Assembly (NCBI GenBank): GCA_016933985.1
Contig: JAFGTU010000323.1
Location: 1-16,586 of the forward strand
DNA length: 16,586 nucleotides
Direction: 5' to 3'
Origin: Sedimentisphaerales bacterium
Lineage (GTDB): Bacteria > Planctomycetota > Phycisphaerae > Sedimentisphaerales > Anaerobacaceae
Shown here: positions 5,656-14,866 of the stretch, one piece after another
How positions within the stretch are numbered: position 1 is the first letter of the stretch
Layout of the letters: each line of letters begins with the position of its first letter
Program-made: the position numbers and the translations under genes
Notes under the pieces: model-generated
Databases searched by the model: none
Seen by the model: the letters and a program-made list of their open reading frames with translations, nothing else
What the model was told of the DNA's origin: nothing

Positions 5656-6021
5656 TTATTTCTTTGCTCCGTACTTGCTTCTGCCCTGTTTACGGTTAGC
5701 CACACCGGCACAATCAAGAACGCCGCGGACAATATGATAACGCACACCCGGCAAATCCCGCACTCGCCCTCCACGAATGATAACGGTGCTGTGCTCCTGG
5801 AGGTTGTGGTCGATGCCGGGGATGTAGGCCGTAACCTCTTTGCCGTTTGTGAGCCTGACACGGGCAATCTTCCGCAGAGCGGAGTTCGGCTTCTTGGGCG
5901 TTTGAGTCCTTACAATCAGGCAAACACCCCGCTTCTGCGGCGAACCGCTGATGTCAGAGACTCTCTTGTGAGCCTTTGACTTTGGCCTCGGACGTCTAAC
6001 TAACTGATTCATAGTAGGCAT
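5656..6021 (-). CDS. rpsL: 30S ribosomal protein S12 with native Arg88
   Basis: S12 (uS12) lines the decoding centre and controls tRNA selection accuracy. It has 121 residues. The start MPTMNQLVRRP is the family N-terminus, so the ATG at 6021 is chosen over Met4. TPKKPNSALRK (41-51) carries wild-type Lys43. NLQEHS (73-78) and GGRVRDLPGVRYH (84-96) follow. In the last motif Arg (codon CGG, 5760-5758) stands where nearly all characterised bacteria have Lys88; Lys-to-Arg there causes streptomycin resistance in E. coli and Mycobacterium. Asp89, the RimO methylthiolation site, is kept. A weak AAGAGA site precedes the start. It lies 33 nt after rpoC with no L7Ae-type gene between, and rpsG follows after 38 nt. 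Confidence 0.97.
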   Translation of the reverse strand: MPTMNQLVRRPRPKSKAHKRVSDISGSPQKRGVCLIVRTQTPKKPNSALRKIARVRLTNGKEVTAYIPGIDHNLQEHSTVIIRGGRVRDLPGVRYHIVRGVLDCAGVANRKQGRSKYGAKK

Positions 6022-6054
6022 AATTCGTATCTCTTACAGCAGAATAACAAGTGA

Positions 6055-9000
6055 TTATTTAATGCCCAAAGCTTCCTTAATGGCCGCTTCGGCCTTCGCC
6101 TCGGCCTCTTTGGCCTCGACGATCTCTTCAGATTCCAGGAATTCTTTGGGCAGCGGCGCCTCAACGAGGTGCTTAACCCTAATATCCAAATGCGGCTTGA
6201 AGGCGGTGCCCGCCGGTATAAGATGCCCCAGTATAACATTCTCCTTCAGGCCATACAACTTGTCCATTTTACCGGCCAAAGACGCCTGAGTCAAGACTTT
6301 CGTTGTTTCCTGGAAACTCGCAGCAGCAATGAAACTCTCCGACCACAAAGACGCCTTGGTAATTCCCAGCAGGAGCGTCTGGGCGATTGCAGGCCTTGCC
6401 CGCTTGGTCTTGGCCGGCGTCCCGCCAATCATCTCGATCTTATCATTCAGAGCGGCAAGCTCCTTCTTGTCGACTACATCGCCTTCCTTCAGGTCGGTTA
6501 CGTCGCCGGGATGCACGATTCTGAGACTCTGAGCCAGCCTGTCATTCTCTCTTCTGAATGCAAACTTGTCCACAACTTCACCGGGCAGAAAGGAACTGTC
6601 ACCAACAGACTCGATCTCAACCTTTCGCATCATCTGCGAGCAGATGACTTCAATGTGCTTATCGTTGATATTCACGTTCTGCGAGCGATAGACATTCTGG
6701 ATCTCTGCGATCAGGTACCTCTGCAGGGCCTCTTCGCCCTTGATTCGCAGGATGTCGTGTGGCACGAGAGGTCCGTCGGTGAGCGCATCGCCCGCCTCGG
6801 CGAAATCGCCGGTATGGACATTGAGGTGTCGGTCGCGCGGAACGTGGTGTTCCTTCTCCATTTCACTTTCTTCGTTGCGAATGATAATCGTCATTTTGCC
6901 CTTGCGCTTATCGCTTCGCAACTCTACCCGTCCACTAATCTCAGCCATAGCAGCAGGATCCTTGGGTTTTCTGGCCTCAAAAACCTCTGTGACTCTGGGC
7001 AAGCCACCGGTAATATCCTGCGTCCCGCCGGTCGCTCTGGGCTGATGGGCGAGCAACTGGCCGGCCTGCACCTTCTGACCCTCGACAACCTCGATTCTCG
7101 CTCCCGCGGGCAAATAGTGCACGTCGAGTATCTTGGCCTTGTCATCTTCGATAATAATCTGTGGATGCTTATCGCCTTTATGCTCGATGACGATCGGTTT
7201 TCCGGCCTGGCCCTTCCGTTCTTCTTCAATTCCAATCGTCTCGCCTTCGGCAATGTCCACAAACCGGATGACGCCGTCCACCTCGGCAAGGATGGGAATA
7301 CGGTGCGGGTCCCACTGGAACAGCGGGGCGCCGATTTTTACCGTGCAGTTGTCCTCGACCAGAATAATGCCGCCATAAGGAACCTTGAACCTGTCGAGTT
7401 CACGATCCTTTGCATCAAGCAGGGCGATTTCGCCGTTGCGTTTCAGGGCGACGGTCTCACTGACGCCGCCTTCTCGCTCGACGGAGACCGCGTTAATATC
7501 ACGATACTGGACTTTTCCATTATGAGTAGCGTTCTGCTGGCGTTCGAGAATAGCTCTTTCAGCCACTCCGCCGGTATGGAAGGTCCGGAGCGTCAACTGT
7601 GTGCCCGGCTCGCCGATTGACTGTGCCGCGACAATTCCGACTGCCGAGCCATCTTCCACCAAGGCGCCCGTGCTCATATCCCAACCGTAGCACTTTGCAC
7701 AAACTCCAAAGGTGCTATCGCAGGTCAAGGGACTTCTGACCCTGATCGCGTCAAGGCCCAAGGCTTCGATTTTTGCCGCCGCATCCGGCGTTATCACCTC
7801 GTTCTCTCGAACAATCATCTCGTCGGTGATCGGGTTGCGGATATTATCTCTGGCGGTCCTGCCTACGATCAGCTCCGAAAGCGCCATATCAACCTGCTCG
7901 CCTCGGCTGACAACGCCTTTGGTTATACCCTGCAGCGTCTGGCAGTCATGCTCGATGATGATCACATTCTGCGCAACGTCAATAAGCTTACGAGTAAGAT
8001 AGCCCGAGTTGGCGGTCTTAAGAGCGGTATCAGCCAGACCCTTGCGAGCGCCGTGAGTTGAGCTGAAATACTCGAGAACCGTCAGACCCTCGCGGAAGTT
8101 GGATTTGATGGGCGTTTCGATGATCTCGCCGCTCGGCTTAGCCATCAAGGCCCGCATCCCGGCAAGCTGCTGAATCTGATCAACGCTTCCCCTTGCGCCG
8201 GAATCGCTCATAAGGAAGATCGGGTTCAGATAGGGCTTGCCGTCGTCCGTAGTATCGTCCTTAAGCCCTCGCATCATTTCGTTGGTAACTGCAACGCGAG
8301 CATTGGTCCACGCGTCGATGACCTGATTGTATCGCTCGCCCTCGGTGAGGACGCCGTTGTCGTAGTTCTTGTGGATCTTATCGACTCTCTTTTCGGTCTG
8401 TTCGATGATCTCCGGTTTTCTCGGCGGTATCTTCAGGTCTGTAATGCCAAAGCTAAGACCTGCAAGCGTGGCATACCTGAAGCCCAAATCCTTTATTCTG
8501 TCGAGCAAATCAACGGTTTCAGCGGAACCAGCGTACTTGAAACAATCACTGATAACCCGGCTGAGTTTCTTTTGAGACATCGTCTCGTTATAGAACGGCA
8601 TCCCGCCAGGCAGGATATCATTGAAGATGCATCTGCCTACTGTTGTCTCGATGACAGTGCCGCCCGATTGGGGCGACGCGGCTGCTGAGCGGCTTGCCTT
8701 TTTGCCTGCCAAAGATGCGACAAAATCGTCTCTGAGGCGCCTGGTTACGCGGACCTTTATCTTTGCCTGCAAATGAATCTTGCCGGTATCGTATGCTATC
8801 ATCGCCTCGAAAGGATCCTTGAAGGCCGGTATCCTCTCGTCCGGCTGATCTTCGGCCAACCGACGCGGATTAGAATAGGTCAAATAGTAGTTGCCCATCA
8901 CCATATCCTGGGAAGGCCCGACCATTGGAGAGCCGTTGGAGGGCGAGAAGATATTGCCGGTAGTCATCATCAGGATATGTGTCTCGGCCTGGGCCTCCAC

Positions 9001-10404
9001 GCTCAGAGGCAGATGAACGGCCATCTGGTCGCCGTCAAAGTCTGCGTTGAATCCTTTGCACGCCAGCGGATGCAGCATAATGGCGTTGCCTTCCACAAGC
9101 ACCGGCTCAAAAGCCTGAACGCCCATTCGGTGAAGCGTTGGAGCACGGTTCAGCAACACCGGGTGCTGATGAATTACCTCTTCAAGGATATCCCAGACCT
9201 GTTCGTCCCGCCGTTCGATCATTCTCTTGGCGCTTTTAATCGTGTCTGAGAGCCCGTGCTGTTTGAGCTTGCGAATGATAAACGGCTGGTACAATTCCAA
9301 CGCAATTTTCTTGGGCAACCCGCACTGATAAAGTCTGAGATTGGGGCCGACGACGATCACGGAGCGAGCGGAGTAATCGACGCGCTTGCCCAGCAGATTC
9401 TCACGAAATCGGCCTTGCTTGCCCTTGATCATATCCGTCAGGGATTTAAGCGGACGGTTGTTGCTGCCCAACACGGGCCTGCGACAACGCCCGTTGTCCA
9501 GCAGTGAATCGACCGCCTGCTGAAGCATTCGCTTCTCGTTGCGGATAATGACATCAGGCGCGTTAAGGTCGATAAGTTTCTTGAGACGGTTGTTTCGATT
9601 GATGATCCGCCTGTAGAGGTCATTCAGATCACTCGTGGCGAAGTTGTCCCTCTCAAGAAGAACCAGAGGCCTGAGGTCCGGCGGAATAACGGGAACGACA
9701 TCGAGCACCATCCACTCTGGCTTGTTGCTGCTGCTTCTGACTTCATTAACGGTTTTCAGACGCTTCGTAAGATCTTTGATCTTCTGTCTGCTGTTGGTCT
9801 TCTCAATCTCCTCCCTAAGCTGCACACTGATGGCTTTCAGATCGAGATTCACCAGCAATGCTTTAATAGCTTCGGCGCCCATGAACGCCCTGAAAGCCCC
9901 GCCGTATTTCTCGACCGCCTCTCGGTATTCACCTTCGCTAAGCAGTTGGCCAACCTTCAGCGGAGTCTGACCCACATCCACAACAACGTAATCCTGGAAA
10001 TAGATTATCTTTTCGAGGTCTGAACTTTTCATCGCCAGCAATGTGCCGAGGCGATTCGGTATGGCCTTGAAGAACCAAATATGGACCACGGGCGCGGCCA
10101 AGTTAATATGTCCCATGCGCTTGCGGCGAACGCGGCTGTGCGTCACCTTTACGCCGCATCGATCACAGATGATGCCCTTGAATTTCGTGCCCTTGTACTT
10201 TCCGCATGCGCACTCCCAGTCTCTTTCAGGCCCAAATATTCGCTCGCAGAACAGCCCGTCTTTCTCGGGACGATAAGTTCGGTAGTTGATGGTCTCGGGT
10301 TTGCGGACCTCGCCGAAAGACCAACTGCGAATATCATTGGGGCCGGCCAGGCAGATCTTGACCGAGCCGTAGTCGTTGATGCGGTCGTAAATATTTCCTA
10401 ACAT
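6055..10404 (-). CDS. rpoC: DNA-directed RNA polymerase beta' subunit
   Basis: This is the catalytic beta' subunit, 1449 residues. The N-terminal zinc ribbon is at Cys65, Cys67, Cys80 and Cys83. The Mg-binding loop NADFDGDQMAVH (453-464) supplies Asp455, Asp457 and Asp459. The bridge helix region includes YFSSTHGARKGLADTALKTA (779-798). The second zinc site is Cys821, Cys895, Cys902 and Cys905. The trigger loop begins GEPGTQLTLRTFHTGG (931-946) and is split by a long insertion (roughly 950-1125) of the SI3 type; ITGGLPRVTEVFEARKPKDP (1131-1150) resumes the core. The tail (1421-1449) is Glu/Ala/Lys-rich. The ATG at 10404 has AAGGGG six bases upstream. It follows rpoB after 48 nt. The SI3 insertion argues for a Gram-negative-type lineage. 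Confidence 0.98.
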   Translation of the reverse strand: MLGNIYDRINDYGSVKICLAGPNDIRSWSFGEVRKPETINYRTYRPEKDGLFCERIFGPERDWECACGKYKGTKFKGIICDRCGVKVTHSRVRRKRMGHINLAAPVVHIWFFKAIPNRLGTLLAMKSSDLEKIIYFQDYVVVDVGQTPLKVGQLLSEGEYREAVEKYGGAFRAFMGAEAIKALLVNLDLKAISVQLREEIEKTNSRQKIKDLTKRLKTVNEVRSSSNKPEWMVLDVVPVIPPDLRPLVLLERDNFATSDLNDLYRRIINRNNRLKKLIDLNAPDVIIRNEKRMLQQAVDSLLDNGRCRRPVLGSNNRPLKSLTDMIKGKQGRFRENLLGKRVDYSARSVIVVGPNLRLYQCGLPKKIALELYQPFIIRKLKQHGLSDTIKSAKRMIERRDEQVWDILEEVIHQHPVLLNRAPTLHRMGVQAFEPVLVEGNAIMLHPLACKGFNADFDGDQMAVHLPLSVEAQAETHILMMTTGNIFSPSNGSPMVGPSQDMVMGNYYLTYSNPRRLAEDQPDERIPAFKDPFEAMIAYDTGKIHLQAKIKVRVTRRLRDDFVASLAGKKASRSAAASPQSGGTVIETTVGRCIFNDILPGGMPFYNETMSQKKLSRVISDCFKYAGSAETVDLLDRIKDLGFRYATLAGLSFGITDLKIPPRKPEIIEQTEKRVDKIHKNYDNGVLTEGERYNQVIDAWTNARVAVTNEMMRGLKDDTTDDGKPYLNPIFLMSDSGARGSVDQIQQLAGMRALMAKPSGEIIETPIKSNFREGLTVLEYFSSTHGARKGLADTALKTANSGYLTRKLIDVAQNVIIIEHDCQTLQGITKGVVSRGEQVDMALSELIVGRTARDNIRNPITDEMIVRENEVITPDAAAKIEALGLDAIRVRSPLTCDSTFGVCAKCYGWDMSTGALVEDGSAVGIVAAQSIGEPGTQLTLRTFHTGGVAERAILERQQNATHNGKVQYRDINAVSVEREGGVSETVALKRNGEIALLDAKDRELDRFKVPYGGIILVEDNCTVKIGAPLFQWDPHRIPILAEVDGVIRFVDIAEGETIGIEEERKGQAGKPIVIEHKGDKHPQIIIEDDKAKILDVHYLPAGARIEVVEGQKVQAGQLLAHQPRATGGTQDITGGLPRVTEVFEARKPKDPAAMAEISGRVELRSDKRKGKMTIIIRNEESEMEKEHHVPRDRHLNVHTGDFAEAGDALTDGPLVPHDILRIKGEEALQRYLIAEIQNVYRSQNVNINDKHIEVICSQMMRKVEIESVGDSSFLPGEVVDKFAFRRENDRLAQSLRIVHPGDVTDLKEGDVVDKKELAALNDKIEMIGGTPAKTKRARPAIAQTLLLGITKASLWSESFIAAASFQETTKVLTQASLAGKMDKLYGLKENVILGHLIPAGTAFKPHLDIRVKHLVEAPLPKEFLESEEIVEAKEAEAKAEAAIKEALGIK

Positions 10405-10419
10405 TTAAGGCCCCTTGTA

Positions 10420-10440
10420 ATTGAGGATCGAAAACTCAAT
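10420..10440 (-). repeat. Small hairpin in the rpoB-rpoC gap
   Basis: A perfect 6-bp inverted repeat (ATTGAG/CTCAAT, 10420-10425 with 10435-10440) with a 9-nt loop lies in the 48-nt gap, upstream of the rpoC Shine-Dalgarno site. There is no T-run, so it is not a terminator. It could be a processing or stability element; the stem is AT-rich and weak. Confidence 0.3.
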
Positions 10441-10452
10441 AATCAATCAGTC

Positions 10453-13400
10453 TCACAGAGCATCGCTTCCCAAACGCTTCTTCTCGAGCTGTATGTTGAG
10501 CCCCAGACCTCGTATTTCGTTGCAGAGCACGTCGAAAGACAGAGGAGTTCCGGCTTCGAGAGTGTTCTGGCCCTTGACCATAGACTCATAAATCTTCGTT
10601 CGCCCTTCGACGTCGTCGCTCTTGACGGTGAGCATCTCCTGGAGCGTATAAGCGGCGCCGTAGCCTTCCAGGGCCCAGACCTCCATTTCGCCGAATCGCT
10701 GCCCGCCGGTCCGGGCCTTTCCGCCCAGAGGCTGCTGAGTAATAAGGCTGTAAGGCCCCGTCGCTCTGGCGTGAATCTTGTCGTCCACCAAGTGGTGCAG
10801 CTTCATCATGTAGATATATCCGATGGTCGCCTTTTGGTCGAACGGCTCGCCCGTCCTGCCGTCGTACAACTGGGTCTTCAGCGTCTTCGGAACGGTTACA
10901 AAGAACTCGTCGGCGGGCGGCACTTGCCGCTGCTCTTCAAGCTCGGCGCGTCTCTGAGCCACGAGCGCATTCGCCTCCACGGTCAATTCCTGAATCACGT
11001 CCTCGCTCGCCCCGTCGAAGACAGGAGTTACGGCGGTGAAGCCCAGGACCTTCGCGACCCAACCGAGATGCGTTTCGAGAATCTGCCCGACGTTCATTCG
11101 GCTGGGCACGCCGAGAGGATTCAGCAATATGTCGAGAGTGGTGCCGTCTTCGAGGAAGGGCATATCCTCCTCCGGCAGAATCTTGGCGATAACGCCCTTG
11201 TTGCCGTGTCGCCCGGCCATCTTGTCGCCGATAGACAGCGACCTCTTAATCGCAACATACACCTTGACCATTTGCAGAACGCCGCTGGGCAATTCGTCGC
11301 CGTGCTTGAGCGTTTCGATTCGGCGAGTCTTTTCCTCCTGAACGTCGCGGATCTTGACCCAGAACTTATCGACAATCTTCTGGGCATCGTCACGCAGGGC
11401 AGCAGGCTTTACCCACTTAATGCTGAAATTCTCTATCTGCTCATAGACGACCTCGTCATCCTCGCTTGCTCCAACCTTCTGGCGCGTCGAGGGATCGACT
11501 ATGTTGACCTCCAGCTTCTTATGGATGGCCTCGATAAGCTGCCTGAACAAGACGCACTCTTTGGCACGCAATTGCTTCTCATAGTCCTTAATCTGAGCGG
11601 CCAGAGTTTTCTTCTGCTCGTCCGAGCCTGCGCCGCGACGCGTGAATCGCTCCGTCTTGATTACCACTCCCTCGTATCCGCTGGGCAACTCGAGCGAATC
11701 ATTCTTGACGTCCTCGCCGGCCCTGCCGAAAATTGCGTGGAGCAGCTTCTCCTCCGGCGTCAGCTCAGTCTTGCTCTTAGGCACAACTTTGCCCACAAGG
11801 ATGTCACCCGTACAGACCCGTGTGCCTTCGCGAACAACCCCGTACTCGTCGAGGTTTCGCAACGCCCTTTCGCTGACGTTTGGGATATCCGCGGTGAATT
11901 CCTCCTTCCCGAGGCGCGTTTCGCGGACTTCGGCGGTGAATTCATCAATGTGAATGCTCGTGAAGCTGTCGTCCCTGCAGAGTTTCTCGCTGACAATAAT
12001 GGCGTCCTCAAAGTTGAACCCGTCATAGGAAACAAAACCGACAAGAATGTTCTTGCCGAGCGACAGAATGCCCTCTGAAGTGCCTCCTCCATCGGCAATA
12101 ACCTGGCCTTTGCGAACCCTCTCGCCAAGCTTGACAATCGGTTTCTGGTTTAGACAAGTCCTTTCATTGAGGCCTACAAATTTCTCGAGTTCATATTCAT
12201 CGGTCTGGTCTATTACAATTCTCGTCGCATCGACCAGTGTAACCTGCCCGGCGTTCCTGGCTCGAATCACCATACTCGAGTTGTCTCCGACCACCTTTTC
12301 CATTCCGGTGCCAACCAAAGGCGGCTCGGTGCTGAGCAAAGGAACGGCCTGACGCTGCATGTTCGAGCCCATCAACGCGCGGTTGGCATCGTCGTGCTCC
12401 AGAAACGGAATAAGCGACGCCGAAATCCCCACAATTTGTTTGGGCGAGATATCGATGTAGTTCACGGCGCCGCTGTCAACGTGAGATAACTCCCCCTTTT
12501 CACGAGCAAGGACCTGCCCCTTGAGAATTCTTCCGCTCTTGGGATCAACGGTGCTGGGAGGCGCAAATATCGCTTTCATCTCGTCATCAGCCCGCAGGTA
12601 TTCCACCTCGCCGGTAAGTTTGCCGTTCTGGACTCTGCAGTAGGGTGTGAGCAGAAATCCGTATTCGTCTATAGTCGCGAATATCGCCAGTGATGCAATC
12701 AGCCCGATATTTGTCCCTTCGGGCGTCTCAATCGGGCAGATTCTGCCATAGTGGCTAATGTGCACATCGCGAACTTCAAAGCCGGCACGCCTTCTATTGA
12801 GACCTCCCGGACCGAGGGCCGAAAGTCTGCGCTCGTGAGTCAACTGGCTCAATGCGTTGGTCTGGTCAACGACCTGGCTTAGCTCCCCGCGTCCGAAAAA
12901 GTAGTTGATGCTGCTCGATACGCTCTTGGAATTAACCAAATCGGCCACACGCAGGGGCTCCTCGACGTCCCGCTTCATACTCATCCGCTCCTGAACCGTT
13001 TTGCGAAGCTTCAGCAGCCCTTTCCGGATTTCATCAGCGGCAAGCTCATCAATCGTTCGCAGCCGTCTGTTGCCCAGATGGTCGATGTCATCCACTTCGC
13101 CCTCGTTGTTCCGCAGGGCGGTTATGTATTTCATGGTGTTGAAGAAGTCTTCCGGTCGAAGCGTCATCTCATCTTCGTTCACCGACTGATTGAACTTGCG
13201 ATTGAGTCTAAACCTGCCAACCTTGCCGAGGCGATAACGATTGGGATCGAAGAACTTTTCGGCGAAGAAGGCCTTGGCCTTCTCTTCATTCGGCGGATTG
13301 CCCGGCCGCAACCGCATATAGAACTTCAGCAGGGCCTGCTCATGACTCTGACAATCATCCTCCTTAAGCGTGGTCAGAATCATCGTATCGCGCGGCGACT

Positions 13401-14265
13401 CGATCACTTCGATCTCGACCGGGGTCTTCTTAGACTTCTTGACTTGCTTCTTGCCCTTGGCGCTCTTGGGAACTGAGAGGGCTTGCTGAACGACAGAGAC
13501 CCTGTCGCTGAGCTGAGTTCCGGCTTTCACTATGATCTCACCGGTTTCACTCTCCACGATGGGCTCAACGGCCCACATCGTCGCAGAGAGCTTGTCCAAA
13601 GGCACATTCTTGGTCTTGTAGAAAAGTCGAATTATCGCGCCCGTCGAGGCGCAATTCGGGTCAATAGCGCGAAGGAAAACCGTCGCAGGTATCTTGCTCG
13701 ACTGATCGATTTTGACGGCCAGAACGTCTTTGTGCGTAACGCCAATTTCGATCCAACTGCCTCTTTCGGGTATGATCCGTCCGCCGTGCAGGACCCTGTC
13801 GCCCTCTTTGCTCTCGATAAGGAAATCGACACCAGGGCTTCGGTGCAACTGGTTCACTATTACCCTGACCGCACCGTTAATTATAAACTCGCCGCCGCCC
13901 ACCATAATAGGCATCTCACCGAGGTACATCGCCTGCTCCGTCGAATCTGCGCTATTCTTGGTCGTCAATCTGCAATGTATTTTCAGCGGATAGCCGTAAG
14001 TCAAACGAAGCTGTCGGCACTGAACAGGAGTATAGTGCGGGCTCTCCAGCTCGTAGCACAGATACTCCAGCTTCATGCTCTTGTCGTAGCTCTCGATCGG
14101 GAAAACCTCTTGAAATAGGGCTTCAAGGCCCACGCATTTTCTTTTGGTGGGAACCACATCCTTCTGCAGAAAGTCCTCGAAACCCCTTCTCTGTATCGCA
14201 ACCAGGTCCGGGACTTCAACAGCATCGCGGATCTTGCCGAAATTACGAACATCTCGTGAAACCAT
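10453..14265 (-). CDS. rpoB: DNA-directed RNA polymerase beta subunit
   Basis: The beta subunit, 1270 residues, forms half of the active-site cleft and the rifampicin pocket. Key blocks are EVDDIDHLGNRRLRTIDELA (389-408), the rifampicin region FFGRGELSQVVDQTN (456-470) to THERRLSALGPGGL (476-489), YGRICPIETPEGTNIGLI (506-523), SYDGFNFEDAIIVSE (746-760), IKRSLSIGDKMAGRHGNKGV (1006-1025, with substrate-binding lysines) and the C-terminal clamp GGKARTGGQRFGEMEVWALE (1181-1200). A coiled-coil-rich SI2-type insertion spans about 880-990. A Lys-rich stretch (267-280) sits in the beta lobe. The ATG at 14265 has AAGGGAG about six bases upstream. It follows rplL after 76 nt and precedes rpoC by 48 nt. 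Several rifampicin-contact positions differ from E. coli. Confidence 0.98.
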   Translation of the reverse strand: MVSRDVRNFGKIRDAVEVPDLVAIQRRGFEDFLQKDVVPTKRKCVGLEALFQEVFPIESYDKSMKLEYLCYELESPHYTPVQCRQLRLTYGYPLKIHCRLTTKNSADSTEQAMYLGEMPIMVGGGEFIINGAVRVIVNQLHRSPGVDFLIESKEGDRVLHGGRIIPERGSWIEIGVTHKDVLAVKIDQSSKIPATVFLRAIDPNCASTGAIIRLFYKTKNVPLDKLSATMWAVEPIVESETGEIIVKAGTQLSDRVSVVQQALSVPKSAKGKKQVKKSKKTPVEIEVIESPRDTMILTTLKEDDCQSHEQALLKFYMRLRPGNPPNEEKAKAFFAEKFFDPNRYRLGKVGRFRLNRKFNQSVNEDEMTLRPEDFFNTMKYITALRNNEGEVDDIDHLGNRRLRTIDELAADEIRKGLLKLRKTVQERMSMKRDVEEPLRVADLVNSKSVSSSINYFFGRGELSQVVDQTNALSQLTHERRLSALGPGGLNRRRAGFEVRDVHISHYGRICPIETPEGTNIGLIASLAIFATIDEYGFLLTPYCRVQNGKLTGEVEYLRADDEMKAIFAPPSTVDPKSGRILKGQVLAREKGELSHVDSGAVNYIDISPKQIVGISASLIPFLEHDDANRALMGSNMQRQAVPLLSTEPPLVGTGMEKVVGDNSSMVIRARNAGQVTLVDATRIVIDQTDEYELEKFVGLNERTCLNQKPIVKLGERVRKGQVIADGGGTSEGILSLGKNILVGFVSYDGFNFEDAIIVSEKLCRDDSFTSIHIDEFTAEVRETRLGKEEFTADIPNVSERALRNLDEYGVVREGTRVCTGDILVGKVVPKSKTELTPEEKLLHAIFGRAGEDVKNDSLELPSGYEGVVIKTERFTRRGAGSDEQKKTLAAQIKDYEKQLRAKECVLFRQLIEAIHKKLEVNIVDPSTRQKVGASEDDEVVYEQIENFSIKWVKPAALRDDAQKIVDKFWVKIRDVQEEKTRRIETLKHGDELPSGVLQMVKVYVAIKRSLSIGDKMAGRHGNKGVIAKILPEEDMPFLEDGTTLDILLNPLGVPSRMNVGQILETHLGWVAKVLGFTAVTPVFDGASEDVIQELTVEANALVAQRRAELEEQRQVPPADEFFVTVPKTLKTQLYDGRTGEPFDQKATIGYIYMMKLHHLVDDKIHARATGPYSLITQQPLGGKARTGGQRFGEMEVWALEGYGAAYTLQEMLTVKSDDVEGRTKIYESMVKGQNTLEAGTPLSFDVLCNEIRGLGLNIQLEKKRLGSDAL

Positions 14266-14323
14266 CCGGTACTCCCTTCAAGGGCGAACAAGATACGAAA
14301 TTCAATGTCTTTTTCTGTCTTGT

Positions 14324-14337
14324 GCTATGGGCTATGG
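14324..14337. repeat. Tandem 7-bp repeat in the rplL-rpoB gap
   Basis: GCTATGG occurs twice in direct succession on the plus strand, within the 76-nt gap between rplL and rpoB. It is short and may be replication slippage. I saw no promoter or terminator in this gap, so the transcriptional attenuator known at this place in E. coli is not evident. Confidence 0.4.
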
Positions 14338-14341
14338 GCGA

Positions 14342-14866
14342 TTAGACCATTTCAGCAACGGCGCCGGCAGCCTCAAGCTGCTTTACTACTGCTTCGGCAT
14401 CGGCTTTGCTGAGACCCTCTTTGACCGGCTTTGGCACGCCGTCAACAAGGTCTTTGGCCTCTTTCAATCCCAATCCGGTTAAAGCTCTTACCTCTTTAAT
14501 GACCTGAATCTTCTTGTCGCCGAATGCTTTGAGAATCACATTGAAGCTACTCTTCTCCTCGGCTTGCTCGGCAGCGCCTCCGCCTGCTGCGGGACCGGCG
14601 ACCATTACGGCCCCTCCGGAGGCCGGCTCAATACCGTGCTCTTCCTTGAGATAATCACCCAGCTCCTTGGCCTGCATGAGTGTAAGACCGACTATCTTAT
14701 CGCCAAGCTTCTTGATCTCGCTGCTCCACTTCTTGGCGTCTTTTTCGTCTTTCGCTTTGGTTTCTTTAGCCTCTTTGGCCTTCTCGGAGGGCTTCGCCTC
14801 TTTTGTCTCTTCGGCCTTGTCGGCCTGTTGCGTCTCTTTCGTTTCCTCAGCTTTTTCTTCTGCCAT
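14342..14866 (-). CDS. rplL: 50S ribosomal protein L7/L12 with N-terminal charged extension
   Basis: L7/L12 (bL12) forms the multi-copy stalk that recruits translation GTPases. It has 174 residues, against about 120-130 usually. Residues 1-46 are an extra Lys/Glu/Ala/Thr-rich stretch in which KAEETKE occurs twice (5-11 and 17-23). The usual N-terminal dimerisation domain begins near Trp47 (SSEIKKLGDKIVGLTLMQAK). A Gly/Ala hinge (about 82-103) follows, then the globular C-terminal domain with GLGLKEAKDLVDGVPKPVKE (131-150). The ATG at 14866 has AGGAG ten bases upstream, and an ATG-TAA start-stop pair (14873-14868) lies between them. The strong Shine-Dalgarno site and the lack of a better downstream Met support the long form, so the extension is probably real. 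It follows rplJ across a structured 138-nt gap. Confidence 0.96.
   Translation of the reverse strand: MAEEKAEETKETQQADKAEETKEAKPSEKAKEAKETKAKDEKDAKKWSSEIKKLGDKIVGLTLMQAKELGDYLKEEHGIEPASGGAVMVAGPAAGGGAAEQAEEKSSFNVILKAFGDKKIQVIKEVRALTGLGLKEAKDLVDGVPKPVKEGLSKADAEAVVKQLEAAGAVAEMV

Noticed and set aside
6169..7620. 483-codon ORF on the plus strand, antisense to rpoC
   Set aside because: It lies fully inside rpoC, has no recognisable domains, and its sequence is explained by the codon pattern of the opposite strand. rpoC is intact and unambiguous.
10771..12078. 435-codon ORF on the plus strand, antisense to rpoB
   Set aside because: A shadow of the conserved rpoB reading frame. No family motifs and no supporting promoter or ribosome-binding site.
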